NCBI GenBank assembly: GCA_965247075.1
Contig: CBDFGK010000003.1
Location: forward strand, 248,001-312,000
Length of the DNA stretch: 64,000 nucleotides
Source of the DNA: CBDFGK01 sp965247075
Lineage (GTDB): Bacteria; Pseudomonadota; Gammaproteobacteria; Pseudomonadales; Halieaceae
Direction: 5' to 3'
The notes below the pieces were generated by a model that ran no database searches, had not been told where the DNA came from, and saw nothing but the letters and a program-made list of their open reading frames with translations. Within the stretch, counting starts at the first letter, position 1; every line of letters begins with the position of its first letter. This document shows, one piece after another, positions 26,190 to 35,056 of this stretch. The translations under genes were made by a program, and so were the position numbers.

Positions 26190-26602
26190 TACAATACCGA
26201 GCGTTTTACAAACGCTGTTTGAATTGGAATCTTGGCTGCGGCAAGCTCAAAAGCTTCACGCGCCAGTTCTTCAGATACACCCTGTACCTCATAGAGCACT
26301 TTGCCGGGCTGAACCAGAGCGACCCAGTATTCCACGTTGCCTTTACCTTTACCCTGGCGTACTTCAAGCGGCTTGGTAGTGATTGGCTTGTCGGGGAAAA
26401 CCCGAATCCAGATCTTGCCGCCACGCTTGATGTGCCTGGTCATAGCCCGCCTGGCGGCTTCGATCTGACGCGCCGTAAGACGACCACGTCCCACTGCCTT
26501 CAGGCCATATTCGCCGAAGCTGACTTTACTGCCGCGCTGCGCCAGGCCACGGTTGCGGCCCTTGTGCATCTTGCGAAATTTTGTACGCTTTGGTTGAAGC
26601 AT
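26189..26602 (-). CDS. rplP: 50S ribosomal protein L16
   Basis: L16 organises the A-site tRNA pocket of the 50S subunit. The 137-residue product begins MLQPKRTKFRKMHKGRNRGL and holds the signatures RGGKIWIRVFPDKPITTKPL and GKGNVEYWVALVQPGKVLYE. The arginine in IWIRVFPDKP-type context is conserved. It lies between rpsC and rpmC. Confidence 0.98.
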   Translation of the reverse strand: MLQPKRTKFRKMHKGRNRGLAQRGSKVSFGEYGLKAVGRGRLTARQIEAARRAMTRHIKRGGKIWIRVFPDKPITTKPLEVRQGKGKGNVEYWVALVQPGKVLYEVQGVSEELAREAFELAAAKIPIQTAFVKRSVL

Positions 26603-26613
26603 CTGCGTAATCC

Positions 26614-27288
26614 CTAATTGGTTGCTGTCTTCCTGGCGCCCTTCTCGGCTTGCTCTTCAGCACCGATCACTTCACCTTTGAAAATCCAGACTTTCACACC
26701 CAGGATGCCGTAAGTAGTAGCGGCTTCGTAGGTGGCATAGTCGATATCGGCGCGCAGTGTATGCAATGGCACGCGGCCTTCGCGATACCACTCGCTACGT
26801 GCAATCTCAGCACCGCCCAAACGACCACCGACCTGCACCTTGATACCCAGGGCGCCCTGACGCATCGCATTTTGAACCACGCGTTTCATGGCACGGCGGA
26901 ACATCACCCGGCGCTCCAACTGCTGGGCCACATTCTGGGCAACCAGCTTGGCATCAAGATCCGGCTTGCGAATTTCCTCGATGTTAATGTGCACAGGCAC
27001 ACCCATTTTCTGGCTCAGGGTAGCGCGCAGTTTGTCCACATCCTCACCCTTCTTGCCAATCACAATACCTGGACGGGCGGTGCGAATGGTAATGCGCGCA
27101 GTTTGCGCCGGACGCTCTATCACCACGCGGCTCACAGATGCGTGATCCAGCGCTTTTTCGATGTATTTACGCACTTCCAGATCCGTAATCAGGTTCTTGG
27201 CGTAATTCTTGGTGTCCGCATACCAAATCGAAGTATGGTCTTTAACAATACCGAGGCGGATGCCGATTGGATGTACTTTCTGGCCCAT
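26614..27288 (-). CDS. rpsC: 30S ribosomal protein S3
   Basis: S3 lines the mRNA entry tunnel and helps unwind mRNA. The 224 residues contain the N-terminal block GQKVHPIGIRLGIVKDHTSI, the KH domain with RPGIVIGKKGEDVDKLRATL, and the C-terminal domain with IKVQVGGRLGGAEIARSEWY. It begins 4 bp after the rplV stop. Confidence 0.98.
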   Translation of the reverse strand: MGQKVHPIGIRLGIVKDHTSIWYADTKNYAKNLITDLEVRKYIEKALDHASVSRVVIERPAQTARITIRTARPGIVIGKKGEDVDKLRATLSQKMGVPVHINIEEIRKPDLDAKLVAQNVAQQLERRVMFRRAMKRVVQNAMRQGALGIKVQVGGRLGGAEIARSEWYREGRVPLHTLRADIDYATYEAATTYGILGVKVWIFKGEVIGAEEQAEKGARKTATN

Positions 27289-27292
27289 AAAA

Positions 27293-27631
27293 TTAACCTT
27301 CGCCGTCTGCTACTTTTACTGTGATATGACAAGAACGCTTCAAAATACGATCGGCGCGACCCTTTGCTCGGGGGCGCAATCGCTTCATAGTCGTACCTTC
27401 ATCCACGTAGATGCTGGAAATCTTCAGTTCATCGACATCCACCCCGGCGTCGTTCTCAGCGTTTGCAATTGCCGAGTCTAAGATCTTTTTGACAATGTGA
27501 GCTGCTTTCCTGTTGCTGTATGTCAGCAGGTCAAGTGCATCTTCCACACCCTTGCCGCGCACCTGGTCAGCAACCAGACGCACTTTTTGGGCAGAGATCT
27601 GCGCTCCCCTGAGTTTTGCTGCAACTTCCAT
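27293..27631 (-). CDS. rplV: 50S ribosomal protein L22
   Basis: L22 contributes a long beta-hairpin to the peptide tunnel, near the macrolide site. I start it at ATG 27631 (112 residues), with GAGG 7 nt upstream; the GTG one codon earlier is less likely. Core sequence VAAKLRGAQISAQKVRLVAD and the hairpin KRLRPRAKGRADRILKRSCH are standard, with no evident macrolide-resistance change. Confidence 0.97.
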   Translation of the reverse strand: MEVAAKLRGAQISAQKVRLVADQVRGKGVEDALDLLTYSNRKAAHIVKKILDSAIANAENDAGVDVDELKISSIYVDEGTTMKRLRPRAKGRADRILKRSCHITVKVADGEG

Positions 27632-27654
27632 CACTTAACCTCTCTAACCGCGCC

Positions 27655-27927
27655 TTAGCGCGCCCTCTTGTCTGCCACATGACCGCGAAAAGTACGGGTC
27701 ACTGCAAATTCGCCCAGCTTGTGACCAACCATGTCCTCATTGATAGAAATGGGGACGTGCTGCCGGCCGTTATGTACCGCTATCGTCAGACCAACCATGT
27801 CAGGAGAAACCATGGAGCGGCGCGACCAGGTCTTGATGGGACGACGATCATTGCTCTCAACCGCAGCCTCGACCTTCTTCATCAGGTGCAGGTCAATAAA
27901 TGGACCTTTCTTCAGTGAACGGGGCAC
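27655..27927 (-). CDS. rpsS: 30S ribosomal protein S19
   Basis: S19 lies in the 30S head and bridges to the 50S central protuberance. The 90-residue protein starts PRSLKKGPFIDLHLMKKVEA and includes the signature SMVSPDMVGLTIAVHNGRQH followed by GHKLGEFAVTRTF. It lies 26 bp after rplB in S10-operon order. Confidence 0.98.
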   Translation of the reverse strand: MPRSLKKGPFIDLHLMKKVEAAVESNDRRPIKTWSRRSMVSPDMVGLTIAVHNGRQHVPISINEDMVGHKLGEFAVTRTFRGHVADKRAR

Positions 27928-27953
27928 AATCTATTCCTCTATATCAATTCCGG

Positions 27954-28781
27954 TTATTTCTTGCTGCGACGACGCACAATAAGCTTGTCGGTACGCTTGT
28001 TCTTACGAGTTTTGTAGCCTTTGGTTGGCGTACCCCAAGGCGATACCGGGTGACGACCACCCGATGTACGACCTTCACCACCACCATGTGGGTGATCCAC
28101 CGGGTTCATGGCAACACCACGAACTGTCGGGCGAACACCACGCCAGCGAGCTGCACCGGCTTTACCCAACTTACGCAAGCTATGCTCACTGTTGGATACT
28201 TCACCCACGGTTGCCCTGCAATCAACCAGCACCTTGCGCATCTCGCCTGAACGCAAGCGCAAGGTTGCATGGCGGCCTTCACGGGCAACCAACTGTACTG
28301 AGGCGCCGGCGCTACGCGCCATTTGTGCACCCTTGCCAGGCTTCAACTCTATGCAATGTACAACACTACCTACCGGGATATTCCGCAGCGGCAAACTGTT
28401 GCCCACTTTAATTGGAGCGGTTTCACCGGACTGCAACCTGTCACCGGCCGATATACCCTTGGGAGCGATAATGTAACGACGCTCGCCGTCGGCGTATTTC
28501 AGCAGAGCAATGTGAGCCGTGCGATTGGGATCATATTCCAGGCGCTCAACTTCGGCGGGAATCCCATCCTTGTTGCGCTTGAAATCAACAATCCGGTAAT
28601 GCTGCTTGTGACCACCACCGATATGCCGGGTGGTGATACGACCATTGTTGTTACGACCACCGCTCTTCGATTGCTTCTCGAGTAACGGCTTGTGTGGAGT
28701 TCCCTTATGCAGATCGCTATGCACCACGTTAACGACATGGCGACGACCAGCGGAGGTGGGCTTTCTCTTTACAATTGCCAT
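27954..28781 (-). CDS. rplB: 50S ribosomal protein L2
   Basis: L2 is needed for subunit joining and for forming the peptidyl-transferase centre. The 275 residues include the GRITTRHIGGGHKQHYRIVD block and the C-terminal signature RGVAMNPVDHPHGGGEGRTS, which contains the conserved histidine near the catalytic centre. The C-terminal tail (RKNKRTDKLIVRRRSKK) is basic. It lies between rplW and rpsS. Confidence 0.98.
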   Translation of the reverse strand: MAIVKRKPTSAGRRHVVNVVHSDLHKGTPHKPLLEKQSKSGGRNNNGRITTRHIGGGHKQHYRIVDFKRNKDGIPAEVERLEYDPNRTAHIALLKYADGERRYIIAPKGISAGDRLQSGETAPIKVGNSLPLRNIPVGSVVHCIELKPGKGAQMARSAGASVQLVAREGRHATLRLRSGEMRKVLVDCRATVGEVSNSEHSLRKLGKAGAARWRGVRPTVRGVAMNPVDHPHGGGEGRTSGGRHPVSPWGTPTKGYKTRKNKRTDKLIVRRRSKK

Positions 28782-28801
28782 CTTAAACCTTCCTTCCTCA
28801 C

Positions 28802-29098
28802 CTACTCTGGAGAAGCAAAGTCAATGTCCTGACCTTGCTCCAGACGCACATAAGCCTTTTTCCAGCTGGACTTCGTGCTATAGCCATAACGGTTGTGCTT
28901 GACCTTGCCCTTGACCTTAAGAGTCTGGACATTGTCGACCTTGACCTTGAACAACTGCTCAACAGCCTTCTTAACTTCAAGCTTGGTCGCATCCAGCGCC
29001 ACTTTAAATACGTACTGATTGCTTAGATCCGCAACAACGGCTGCCTTCTCGGATACGTGCGGACCTAACAGCACCTGAAATACGCGCTCCCGGTTCAT
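28802..29098 (-). CDS. rplW: 50S ribosomal protein L23
   Basis: L23 forms the docking site for trigger factor and SRP at the tunnel exit. The 98-residue product has LLGPHVSEKAAVVADLSNQY and the KLEVKKAVEQLFKVKVDNVQ segment typical of the family. Its ATG overlaps the rplD stop by 4 bp (coupled translation). Confidence 0.98.
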   Translation of the reverse strand: MNRERVFQVLLGPHVSEKAAVVADLSNQYVFKVALDATKLEVKKAVEQLFKVKVDNVQTLKVKGKVKHNRYGYSTKSSWKKAYVRLEQGQDIDFASPE

Positions 29099-29712
29099 CC
29101 CAACATCTCCTCAAACTTCTTGACCGCATCAACAGTCACCATGACCTTGTCATAGGCGATCAGCGATACCGGGTCGACCCCGTCAACATCACGCACATCG
29201 ACCTTGTGCAGGTTGCGCGCCGCCAGGTACAGGTTTTCACCTACCTCAGCAGACACAATCAACACGCTCTCCAGACCATAGTCAGCCAACTGTTTGGCCA
29301 GTAACTTGGTCTTGGGCAGCTCAACGTCCATTTCCTCAACCACCACCAGGCGGTTCTGACGGGCCAGCTCTGACATGATTGACTGCATCGCCGCACGGTA
29401 CATCTTGCGGTTGACCTTCTGCGAGTGATCCTGCGGTCTGGCGGCAAAAGTAACGCCGCCACTGCGCCAGATTGGAGAGCGTATGGTGCCCGCTCGCGCC
29501 CGACCTGTGCCCTTTTGACGCCAGGGCTTCTTACCACCGCCGCGAACATCTGAGCGAGTTTTTTGTGCGCGAGTACCCTGCCTGGCGCCCGCCAAATAGG
29601 CGGTTACCACCTGGTGAACCAGGGCTTCGTTAAATTCACGCGCGAAAGCAACATCTGATACCGAAACTTTTCCGGCAGCATCGTTACCAGGCTTCACAAT
29701 ATTCAATTCCAC
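29095..29712 (-). CDS. rplD: 50S ribosomal protein L4
   Basis: L4 extends a loop into the peptide tunnel and, in E. coli, feeds back on the S10 operon. The 205-residue protein has the tunnel loop GGGKKPWRQKGTGRARAGTI and GGVTFAARPQDHSQKVNRKM. No macrolide-resistance change is obvious. It overlaps rplW and follows rplC by 18 bp. Confidence 0.98.
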   Translation of the reverse strand: MELNIVKPGNDAAGKVSVSDVAFAREFNEALVHQVVTAYLAGARQGTRAQKTRSDVRGGGKKPWRQKGTGRARAGTIRSPIWRSGGVTFAARPQDHSQKVNRKMYRAAMQSIMSELARQNRLVVVEEMDVELPKTKLLAKQLADYGLESVLIVSAEVGENLYLAARNLHKVDVRDVDGVDPVSLIAYDKVMVTVDAVKKFEEMLG

Positions 29713-29730
29713 TGTCGAGACCCCCTAACC

Positions 29731-30366
29731 TTACGCCTTGACCGCGGGACGCACGATTACGTCTCCGCCGGGAGCGCCGGGGACGGCTCCCTTGATGAGC
29801 AACAGATTGCGCTCGCTATCTACGCGCACAATTTCCAGACCCTGGGTAGTGACATTTTCAGCACCCATGTGACCGGGCATCTTTTTGCCCTTGAATACGC
29901 GACCCGGAGTCTGGCACTGGCCAATAGAACCGGGAGCGCGGTGTGATAGAGAGTTGCCGTGGGTGGCGTCCTGCATGGCGAAGTTCCAGCGCTTGACAAC
30001 ACCCTGGAAGCCTTTACCTTTGGACTTGCCTGCGACATCTACTTTTTGACCAGCCTCGAAGGCTTCGACGGTAAGCTCAGCGCCAACCTCAGGTGCATCT
30101 TCTTCGGCGCCCAGACGAAGCTCCCATAAGCCACGGCCAGCCGCTACGCCGGCTTTGGCGAAATGGCCGGCTGCTGATTTGCTAACACGGTTGGCGCGGC
30201 GAGTGCCGACGGTAACCTGAATTGCACGATAGCCTTCGCCATCGGAATCCTTGACCTGGGTAACGCGATTGGGTTCTACCTCAATCACAGTTACTGGAAT
30301 TGATACGCCGTCTTCGGTAAAAACACGAGTCATACCGGACTTGCGGCCGACTAAGCCAATAGTCAT
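29731..30366 (-). CDS. rplC: 50S ribosomal protein L3
   Basis: L3 nucleates 50S assembly and reaches the peptidyl-transferase centre. I start it at ATG 30366 (MTIGLVGRKSGMTRVFTEDG, 211 residues), with GAGG upstream; the open frame to 30399 adds residues foreign to the family. The central FQGVVKRWNFAMQDATHGNS and GSIGQCQTPGRVFKGKKMPG are diagnostic, with the glutamine in GQCQTPG conserved. Confidence 0.97.
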   Translation of the reverse strand: MTIGLVGRKSGMTRVFTEDGVSIPVTVIEVEPNRVTQVKDSDGEGYRAIQVTVGTRRANRVSKSAAGHFAKAGVAAGRGLWELRLGAEEDAPEVGAELTVEAFEAGQKVDVAGKSKGKGFQGVVKRWNFAMQDATHGNSLSHRAPGSIGQCQTPGRVFKGKKMPGHMGAENVTTQGLEIVRVDSERNLLLIKGAVPGAPGGDVIVRPAVKA

Positions 30367-30473
30367 TGTTACTAACCTCTCAGTGTACGGGGCTACCACC
30401 CTCTATGGCCGCTCATTGCTGAGCGTTACACACCCGGGACGATATTACTGACCCCGAGTTGGTCTGGATTTTT

Positions 30474-30785
30474 TTATCCTAGACTGATCTGTACTTCGAC
30501 ACCTGCTGCCAAATCCAATTTCATCAATGCGTCTACCGTCTTTTCGGTAGGCTCAACGATGTCTAAAAGTCGCTTGTGGGTACGAATTTCGTATTGATCA
30601 CGTGCATCTTTATTCACGTGAGGGGAAACCAGCACCGTATAACGTTCTTTACGGGTGGGTAAGGGGATTGGACCCTTGACCTGTGCACCTGTACGGCGCG
30701 CGGTTTCAACGATCTCCTGCGTAGACGAATCTATCAGGCGATGATCGAATGCTTTAAGGCGAATGCGAATTCGTTGGTTGTGCAT
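30474..30785 (-). CDS. rpsJ: 30S ribosomal protein S10 (NusE)
   Basis: S10 is a 30S head protein and, as NusE, pairs with NusB and NusG in antitermination and transcription-translation coupling. The 103 residues begin with QRIRIRLKAFDHRLIDSSTQ and contain the signature GPIPLPTRKERYTVLVSPHV. It is the first gene of the S10 operon. Normally tuf lies just upstream on the same strand; here that link is cut by opposite-strand genes, and the gene has its own strong promoter. Confidence 0.98.
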   Translation of the reverse strand: MHNQRIRIRLKAFDHRLIDSSTQEIVETARRTGAQVKGPIPLPTRKERYTVLVSPHVNKDARDQYEIRTHKRLLDIVEPTEKTVDALMKLDLAAGVEVQISLG

Positions 30786-30853
30786 TTGATCGAACTCCTA
30801 CTACAAGTAAAAAACCAGAGACCCGCACAGGAACCCCCGAAAAAGGAGTGCGC

Positions 30854-30882
30854 ATTCTAATGATGGCCCACCTCACTGTCAA
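30854..30882 (-). promoter_or_regulatory. S10 operon promoter
   Basis: On the minus strand a perfect TTGACA (30877-30882) is followed after 17 bp by TAGAAT (30854-30859), about 68 bp ahead of the rpsJ start. This near-consensus promoter explains how the S10, spc and alpha operons survive separation from the str operon. Confidence 0.85.
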
Positions 30883-31003
30883 CACAGTTTCTCAAAAAAT
30901 TTCAGGGTTTTTAGCACCCGGCAAATACCTGCCACAGGCCAGTGGCGGCGCGGCGCGTAGCCGACTATGCTGAACTTCTACCAACCGTAAGGAGAGTGCC
31001 AAT

Positions 31004-31275
31004 ATGACCCTGAATCGTCGCGGCTTCACTTTATCGTCCCTGGCCGCACTGGGCGCCATGTCCCAGGCACCCCTGCTGGGGGCCAGTGGCATCAAAAACC
31101 AGCGCATTGTCCTGGTCTCCAGGCCACAAGGCAAGCCAAACCCGGCGCATAAAAACGCCGGGCTTCATCGTCAGCGACTATCCCCGGCGTATTCCCGATT
31201 TTGTTCGCAATATGACCGGCTGGTTGGCGCAGGGAAAGATGAAGTACCGCGAGCATATGGTAGACGGACTTGAAG
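31004..31275 (+). pseudogene. Internally deleted NADP-dependent oxidoreductase (MDR family)
   Basis: The first part (31004-about 31155) has a good ribosome binding site (AAGGAG) and encodes a Tat-like leader with NRRGFTLSS, then NQRIVLVSRPQGKPNP, the usual start of CurA-type zinc-free MDR oxidoreductases. The second part, in another frame from about 31161, encodes GFIVSDYPRRIPDF and MKYREHMVDGLED, the usual end of the same family. About 250 central residues are missing. The join lies in a 7-bp inverted repeat (CCCGGCG, 8-nt loop, CGCCGGG). The gene is dead and runs into the CoA-transferase start. Confidence 0.75.
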
Positions 31276-32478
31276 ATGGATATAGCCGAACCCGATGCAT
31301 TGATCGGACCCTGCGCGGGATTCCGGGTGCTGGAATTTGGCACCATGGTGTCCGGCCCCCTGGCGGGGCAAAACCTGGGTGACCTGGGTGCGGATGTGAT
31401 CAAGGTAGAAACCCTGATGGGAGATACAGCGCGCTGGACCGGGCCACCTGAGCGCGACGGATTGAATGGTTTCTTTTCCCAGTTCAATCGCAACAAGCGG
31501 GCAATATCAGTAGATCTAAAATCCGATCAGGGCAGGCAAATAGTTCAAAACCTGGCGCGGTCCGCTGATGTGATCATGGTTAATTACCGCCCCGGAGTGA
31601 TGGATAGACTGGGGCTGGGCTACGAGGAGCTGAGTAGGGACAATCCGGGTCTGGTCTATGTCTCGGTATCCGGCTTTGGTCCCGATGGCCCCTATGCAGA
31701 CCAACCCGTCTACGACCTGGTTACCCAGGGCATGTCTGGTGCCGCACCTGGCCAGGGTACAGATGGTAAGCCGCGCCTGATACAAAGCGTCATCGCCGAC
31801 AAAAATGCAGCCATCACCGCCGCTGCTGCTGCGCTCGCCGCACTATTGGCCCGGGAGCGCAATGGCGGCGAGGGCCAGCATGTTCATGTGCCGATGATTA
31901 ACGCCTACGCGCAGCTGACCTTGCCAGACATGATGTCCCGGGAAGCCTTCCGTCCCAAACAAGACATTGAACCCATTATTCCAGACATCTTCCACGTGTG
32001 GAGCTGCGCTGACGGCCATCTGGTGGGTATGCCGATTGAAGACAAACAATATGCCAATCTTTGCCTTGCACTGGAGCGCGCAGATCTGGCCGAAGATGAG
32101 CGTTTCAGGAATATTGGTGACCGACTGGCCAATACCGATGCAATGATCGAGATCATCGAGGCAGAACTTGGCAACTGGAAGTGGCGCGAGGCGCTGGCGC
32201 AGTTACACAGGTACGATGTGCCCTTTGCGCCGGTTTACGACCTGGATGATTTCATGGAGGATCCACAGGTCAAACACAACCGCACCGTGTTTGATGTGGA
32301 GGATTCCCTGGGTGGGACCGCGCGCTACGTCAGACATCCGGGGGTGTATGAGAAAACCCCCGCTACCTTCCGCCGGCACCCTCCCCGCTACGGGCAACAT
32401 ACTGACGAGATACTCGAGGAAGCGGGATTCAACACCGATCAGATTGTCGCCCTGAAAAAATCCCGGATAGTCGCCTGA
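31276..32478 (+). CDS. CaiB/BaiF family III CoA-transferase
   Basis: This 400-residue enzyme should move CoA between carboxylic acids in the cytoplasm. It has the family N-terminus GFRVLEFGTMVSGPLAGQNL, the GADVIKVE block, and the catalytic aspartate segment PYADQPVYDLVTQGMSG. The C-terminal HPPRYGQHTDEIL is also typical. The ATG at 31276 is chosen; a TTG at 31270 is in frame. The substrates cannot be named. It sits on the plus strand in a small foreign segment between rpsJ and the broken tuf gene. No partner for CoA-ester metabolism is next to it. Confidence 0.88.
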   Translation: MDIAEPDALIGPCAGFRVLEFGTMVSGPLAGQNLGDLGADVIKVETLMGDTARWTGPPERDGLNGFFSQFNRNKRAISVDLKSDQGRQIVQNLARSADVIMVNYRPGVMDRLGLGYEELSRDNPGLVYVSVSGFGPDGPYADQPVYDLVTQGMSGAAPGQGTDGKPRLIQSVIADKNAAITAAAAALAALLARERNGGEGQHVHVPMINAYAQLTLPDMMSREAFRPKQDIEPIIPDIFHVWSCADGHLVGMPIEDKQYANLCLALERADLAEDERFRNIGDRLANTDAMIEIIEAELGNWKWREALAQLHRYDVPFAPVYDLDDFMEDPQVKHNRTVFDVEDSLGGTARYVRHPGVYEKTPATFRRHPPRYGQHTDEILEEAGFNTDQIVALKKSRIVA

Positions 32479-32490
32479 GTGTCATGTTCC

Positions 32491-32781
32491 TTATTCTGTG
32501 CGCCCGTTGCCGGGGTATATCAATACCTTGCTCGGCAAGGAACATGGTTCGGTTACTGTCGGTACTGCGTTGACCGCTGCGCCAAGGTAGTAGGCGCGCA
32601 CCGTGGCCGGCCGGCTGCGAACCCCCTCGTACCAACGTTGCAGACCTGGATAATCCTCAAGCGATTGCTGCAAGCGACCGTGTATATGCACCCAGGGGCA
32701 GTTGGTCAGCGACCAGGTACTGGACATGATCGAACACCGGATTGACTTGACCATTGGGCTCGGCGCATTGAGGAATTCCAA
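32491..32781 (-). pseudogene. Glutathione S-transferase-like C-terminal relic
   Basis: The minus-strand frame contains SLEDYPGLQRWYEGVRSRPA, which matches the C-terminal end of bacterial glutathione S-transferases (a YP-L-RW-R-A-A-type pattern), followed by YYLGAAVN. The N-terminal thioredoxin-like domain is missing, there is no ribosome binding site, and a neighbouring frame seems to hold the preceding residues. It is read as a decayed fragment between the CoA-transferase and fusA2. A 16-bp palindrome CTTGCTCGGCAAGGAA lies at 32527-32542. Confidence 0.45.
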
Positions 32782-32933
32782 CTTGGTGGCAAGAAAACCC
32801 AGCAGCGGCCCTATTTGCTAAAAAGTCAGCAAATTATGCAAATTATCTAGCCATTTTGCGGCGAAACTACTGTACAATGCGCGCCTAATTTTGACCTGTA
32901 TTTTTACATTTACCTTACTCAATGAGCGGAACA

Positions 32934-35024
32934 ATGACAGACTTATCCCTATATAGAAACATCGGTATATTCGCGCACGTCGATGCGGGCAAAACCACAA
33001 CGACTGAACGCATACTCAAGCTGACAGGAAAAATCCATAAAACCGGCGAAGTTCATGATGGAGAGGCAACGACTGACTTCATGGAACAAGAGCAAGAGCG
33101 TGGCATTACCATCCAGTCAGCTGCGACCACTTGCTACTGGAAAGATCATCGTATGAACATCATCGATACTCCAGGACACGTTGACTTCACAGTAGAGGTT
33201 TATCGCTCGCTGAAAGTTCTTGATGGCGGTGTTGGTGTTTTTTGTGGTTCTGGCGGTGTAGAGCCTCAGTCAGAGACCAACTGGCGCTATGCAAACGAAT
33301 CTGAAGTTGCCCGCATCATCTTTGTTAACAAACTTGATCGTATAGGCGCTGACTTCTTGCGAGTTGTTGATCAGATTAAGAAAGTGCTGGGTGCAAACCC
33401 GCTTGTTATGACACTGCCTATTGGCCGCGAAGACGACTTTGTAGGTGTTGTCGACATTCTTACCAGAAAGGCTTACGTTTGGGATGATTCCGGTCTATCG
33501 GAAAACTTTGGAATACAAGACGTACCAGCCGACATGGTTGATGAAGTAGATATGTATCACGAACAACTTGTCGAAACTGTTGTTGAGCAAGACGATGATT
33601 TGATGATGGCTTATATGGAAGGTGAAGAGCCTTCAATCGAAGACCTCAAGCGCTGTATTCGTAAAGGTACTCGCACTATGGAATTCTTCCCCACTTATTG
33701 TGGCTCGGCATTTAAGAACAAAGGTGTCCAGCCAATTCTGGATGCGGTGGTTGATTACCTTCCCAGCCCGACTGAGGTAGATCCACAGCCTTTGACCGAT
33801 GCAGAAGGCGAGCCTACCGGCGCAGTGGCTATTGTTGCAATTGAAGAGCCGTTCCGCGCATTGGCGTTCAAAGTTATGGATGACCGTTTCGGCGCACTGA
33901 CCTTTATACGTATTTATTCAGGTGTACTGGAAAAGGGCACAACCATTCTCAATTCCTTCACTGGCAAAACCGAGCGTATCGGGCGCATGGTTGAGATGCA
34001 TGCCGATGACCGTAACGAAATTAGTCGCGCTCAAGCCGGTGACATTATCGCCTGCATTGGTATGAAGAACGTGCAAACCGGGCATACCCTTTGCGACCCC
34101 AACGATCCATGTAATTTTGAAGCCATGGTATTTCCTGAGCCCGTTATCTCAATTGCCGTTGCACCTAAGGACAAAGTCGGTTCTGAGAAAATGGGTATCG
34201 CGATCGGCAAGATGATTGCAGAAGACCCCTCGTTCCGCGTTGAAACCGACGAAGACTCGGGTGAAACCATTCTTAAAGGCATGGGCGAACTTCACCTTGA
34301 TATTAAAGTCGACATTCTCAACCGTACATACGACGTAGAACTCGAAGTTGGTCAGCCACAGGTTGCTTATCGTGAAACCATCACTGTGCCTATTGACGAC
34401 AGCTACACCCACAAGAAGCAATCCGGTGGTTCTGGCCAGTTCGGTAAAATTGATTACCGTATCAAACCCGGCGAGCCAGGCAGCGGCTTTACGTTCGGGT
34501 CAACTGTTGTCGGCGGTAACGTTCCTAAAGAGTTCTTCCCAGCGATTGAAAAAGGTTTTAAGGGCATGATGGAACAAGGACCGCTGGCAGGCTTCCCTGT
34601 CCTGGATGTTGAAATCGAGCTGTACGATGGTGGCTTCCACGCCGTGGATTCATCAACCGTAGCCTTTGAATTGGCTGCTCGCGGAGCCTTCCGTCAAACC
34701 ATGCCTAAAGCTGGACCTCAAATCATCGAGCCCATCATGAAGGTCGATGTATTCACACCGGAAGATCACGTTGGTGATGTGATTGGTGACCTTAACCGTC
34801 GTCGTGGCATGATCAAGGATCAGGAGGCAGGTACAACAGGTGTTCGTATTAAAGCAGACGTTCCTCTTGCGGAGATGTTCGGCTATATCAGCAGCTTGCG
34901 TACCATGACATCAGGTCGTGGCCAGTTCTCTATGGAATTTGCACACTACTTGCCATGTCCGTCTTCTGTATCTGACAAGGTTATTGAAGAAGAGAAAGCA
35001 CGTCAGGAAGCCAAGAAGAAGTAG
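32934..35024 (+). CDS. fusA2: Elongation factor G-like protein EF-G2
   Basis: This 696-residue GTPase is a full-length EF-G paralogue. It has the G1 motif AHVDAGKTTTTERIL, G3 DTPGHVDFT and G4 NKLDR, then domains II-V ending in SSLRTMTSGRGQFSMEF. It resembles the EF-G2 of Vibrio and Marinobacter (MTDLS start, HRMNIIDTPGH) more than the local fusA. The start ATG 32934 has GCGGA upstream; an ATG at 32922 is in frame. In other bacteria such paralogues act in ribosome recycling or under stress; its role here is unknown. Codon use is visibly more AT-rich in third positions than in the ribosomal genes, and it is on the opposite strand, which suggests acquisition. Confidence 0.92.
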   Translation: MTDLSLYRNIGIFAHVDAGKTTTTERILKLTGKIHKTGEVHDGEATTDFMEQEQERGITIQSAATTCYWKDHRMNIIDTPGHVDFTVEVYRSLKVLDGGVGVFCGSGGVEPQSETNWRYANESEVARIIFVNKLDRIGADFLRVVDQIKKVLGANPLVMTLPIGREDDFVGVVDILTRKAYVWDDSGLSENFGIQDVPADMVDEVDMYHEQLVETVVEQDDDLMMAYMEGEEPSIEDLKRCIRKGTRTMEFFPTYCGSAFKNKGVQPILDAVVDYLPSPTEVDPQPLTDAEGEPTGAVAIVAIEEPFRALAFKVMDDRFGALTFIRIYSGVLEKGTTILNSFTGKTERIGRMVEMHADDRNEISRAQAGDIIACIGMKNVQTGHTLCDPNDPCNFEAMVFPEPVISIAVAPKDKVGSEKMGIAIGKMIAEDPSFRVETDEDSGETILKGMGELHLDIKVDILNRTYDVELEVGQPQVAYRETITVPIDDSYTHKKQSGGSGQFGKIDYRIKPGEPGSGFTFGSTVVGGNVPKEFFPAIEKGFKGMMEQGPLAGFPVLDVEIELYDGGFHAVDSSTVAFELAARGAFRQTMPKAGPQIIEPIMKVDVFTPEDHVGDVIGDLNRRRGMIKDQEAGTTGVRIKADVPLAEMFGYISSLRTMTSGRGQFSMEFAHYLPCPSSVSDKVIEEEKARQEAKKK

Positions 35025-35028
35025 CTAA

Positions 35029-35056
35029 CCGGGGACAGACCTAAGTCTGACCCCGG
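35029..35056. repeat. REP-like palindrome after fusA2
   Basis: CCGGGGACAGAC, a 4-nt loop and GTCTGACCCCGG form a 12-bp stem with one mismatch, 4 bp after the fusA2 stop. Related palindromes occur at 51655-51679 and 52856-52888. It may act as a transcription end or RNA-stabilising stem between convergent genes. Confidence 0.7.
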
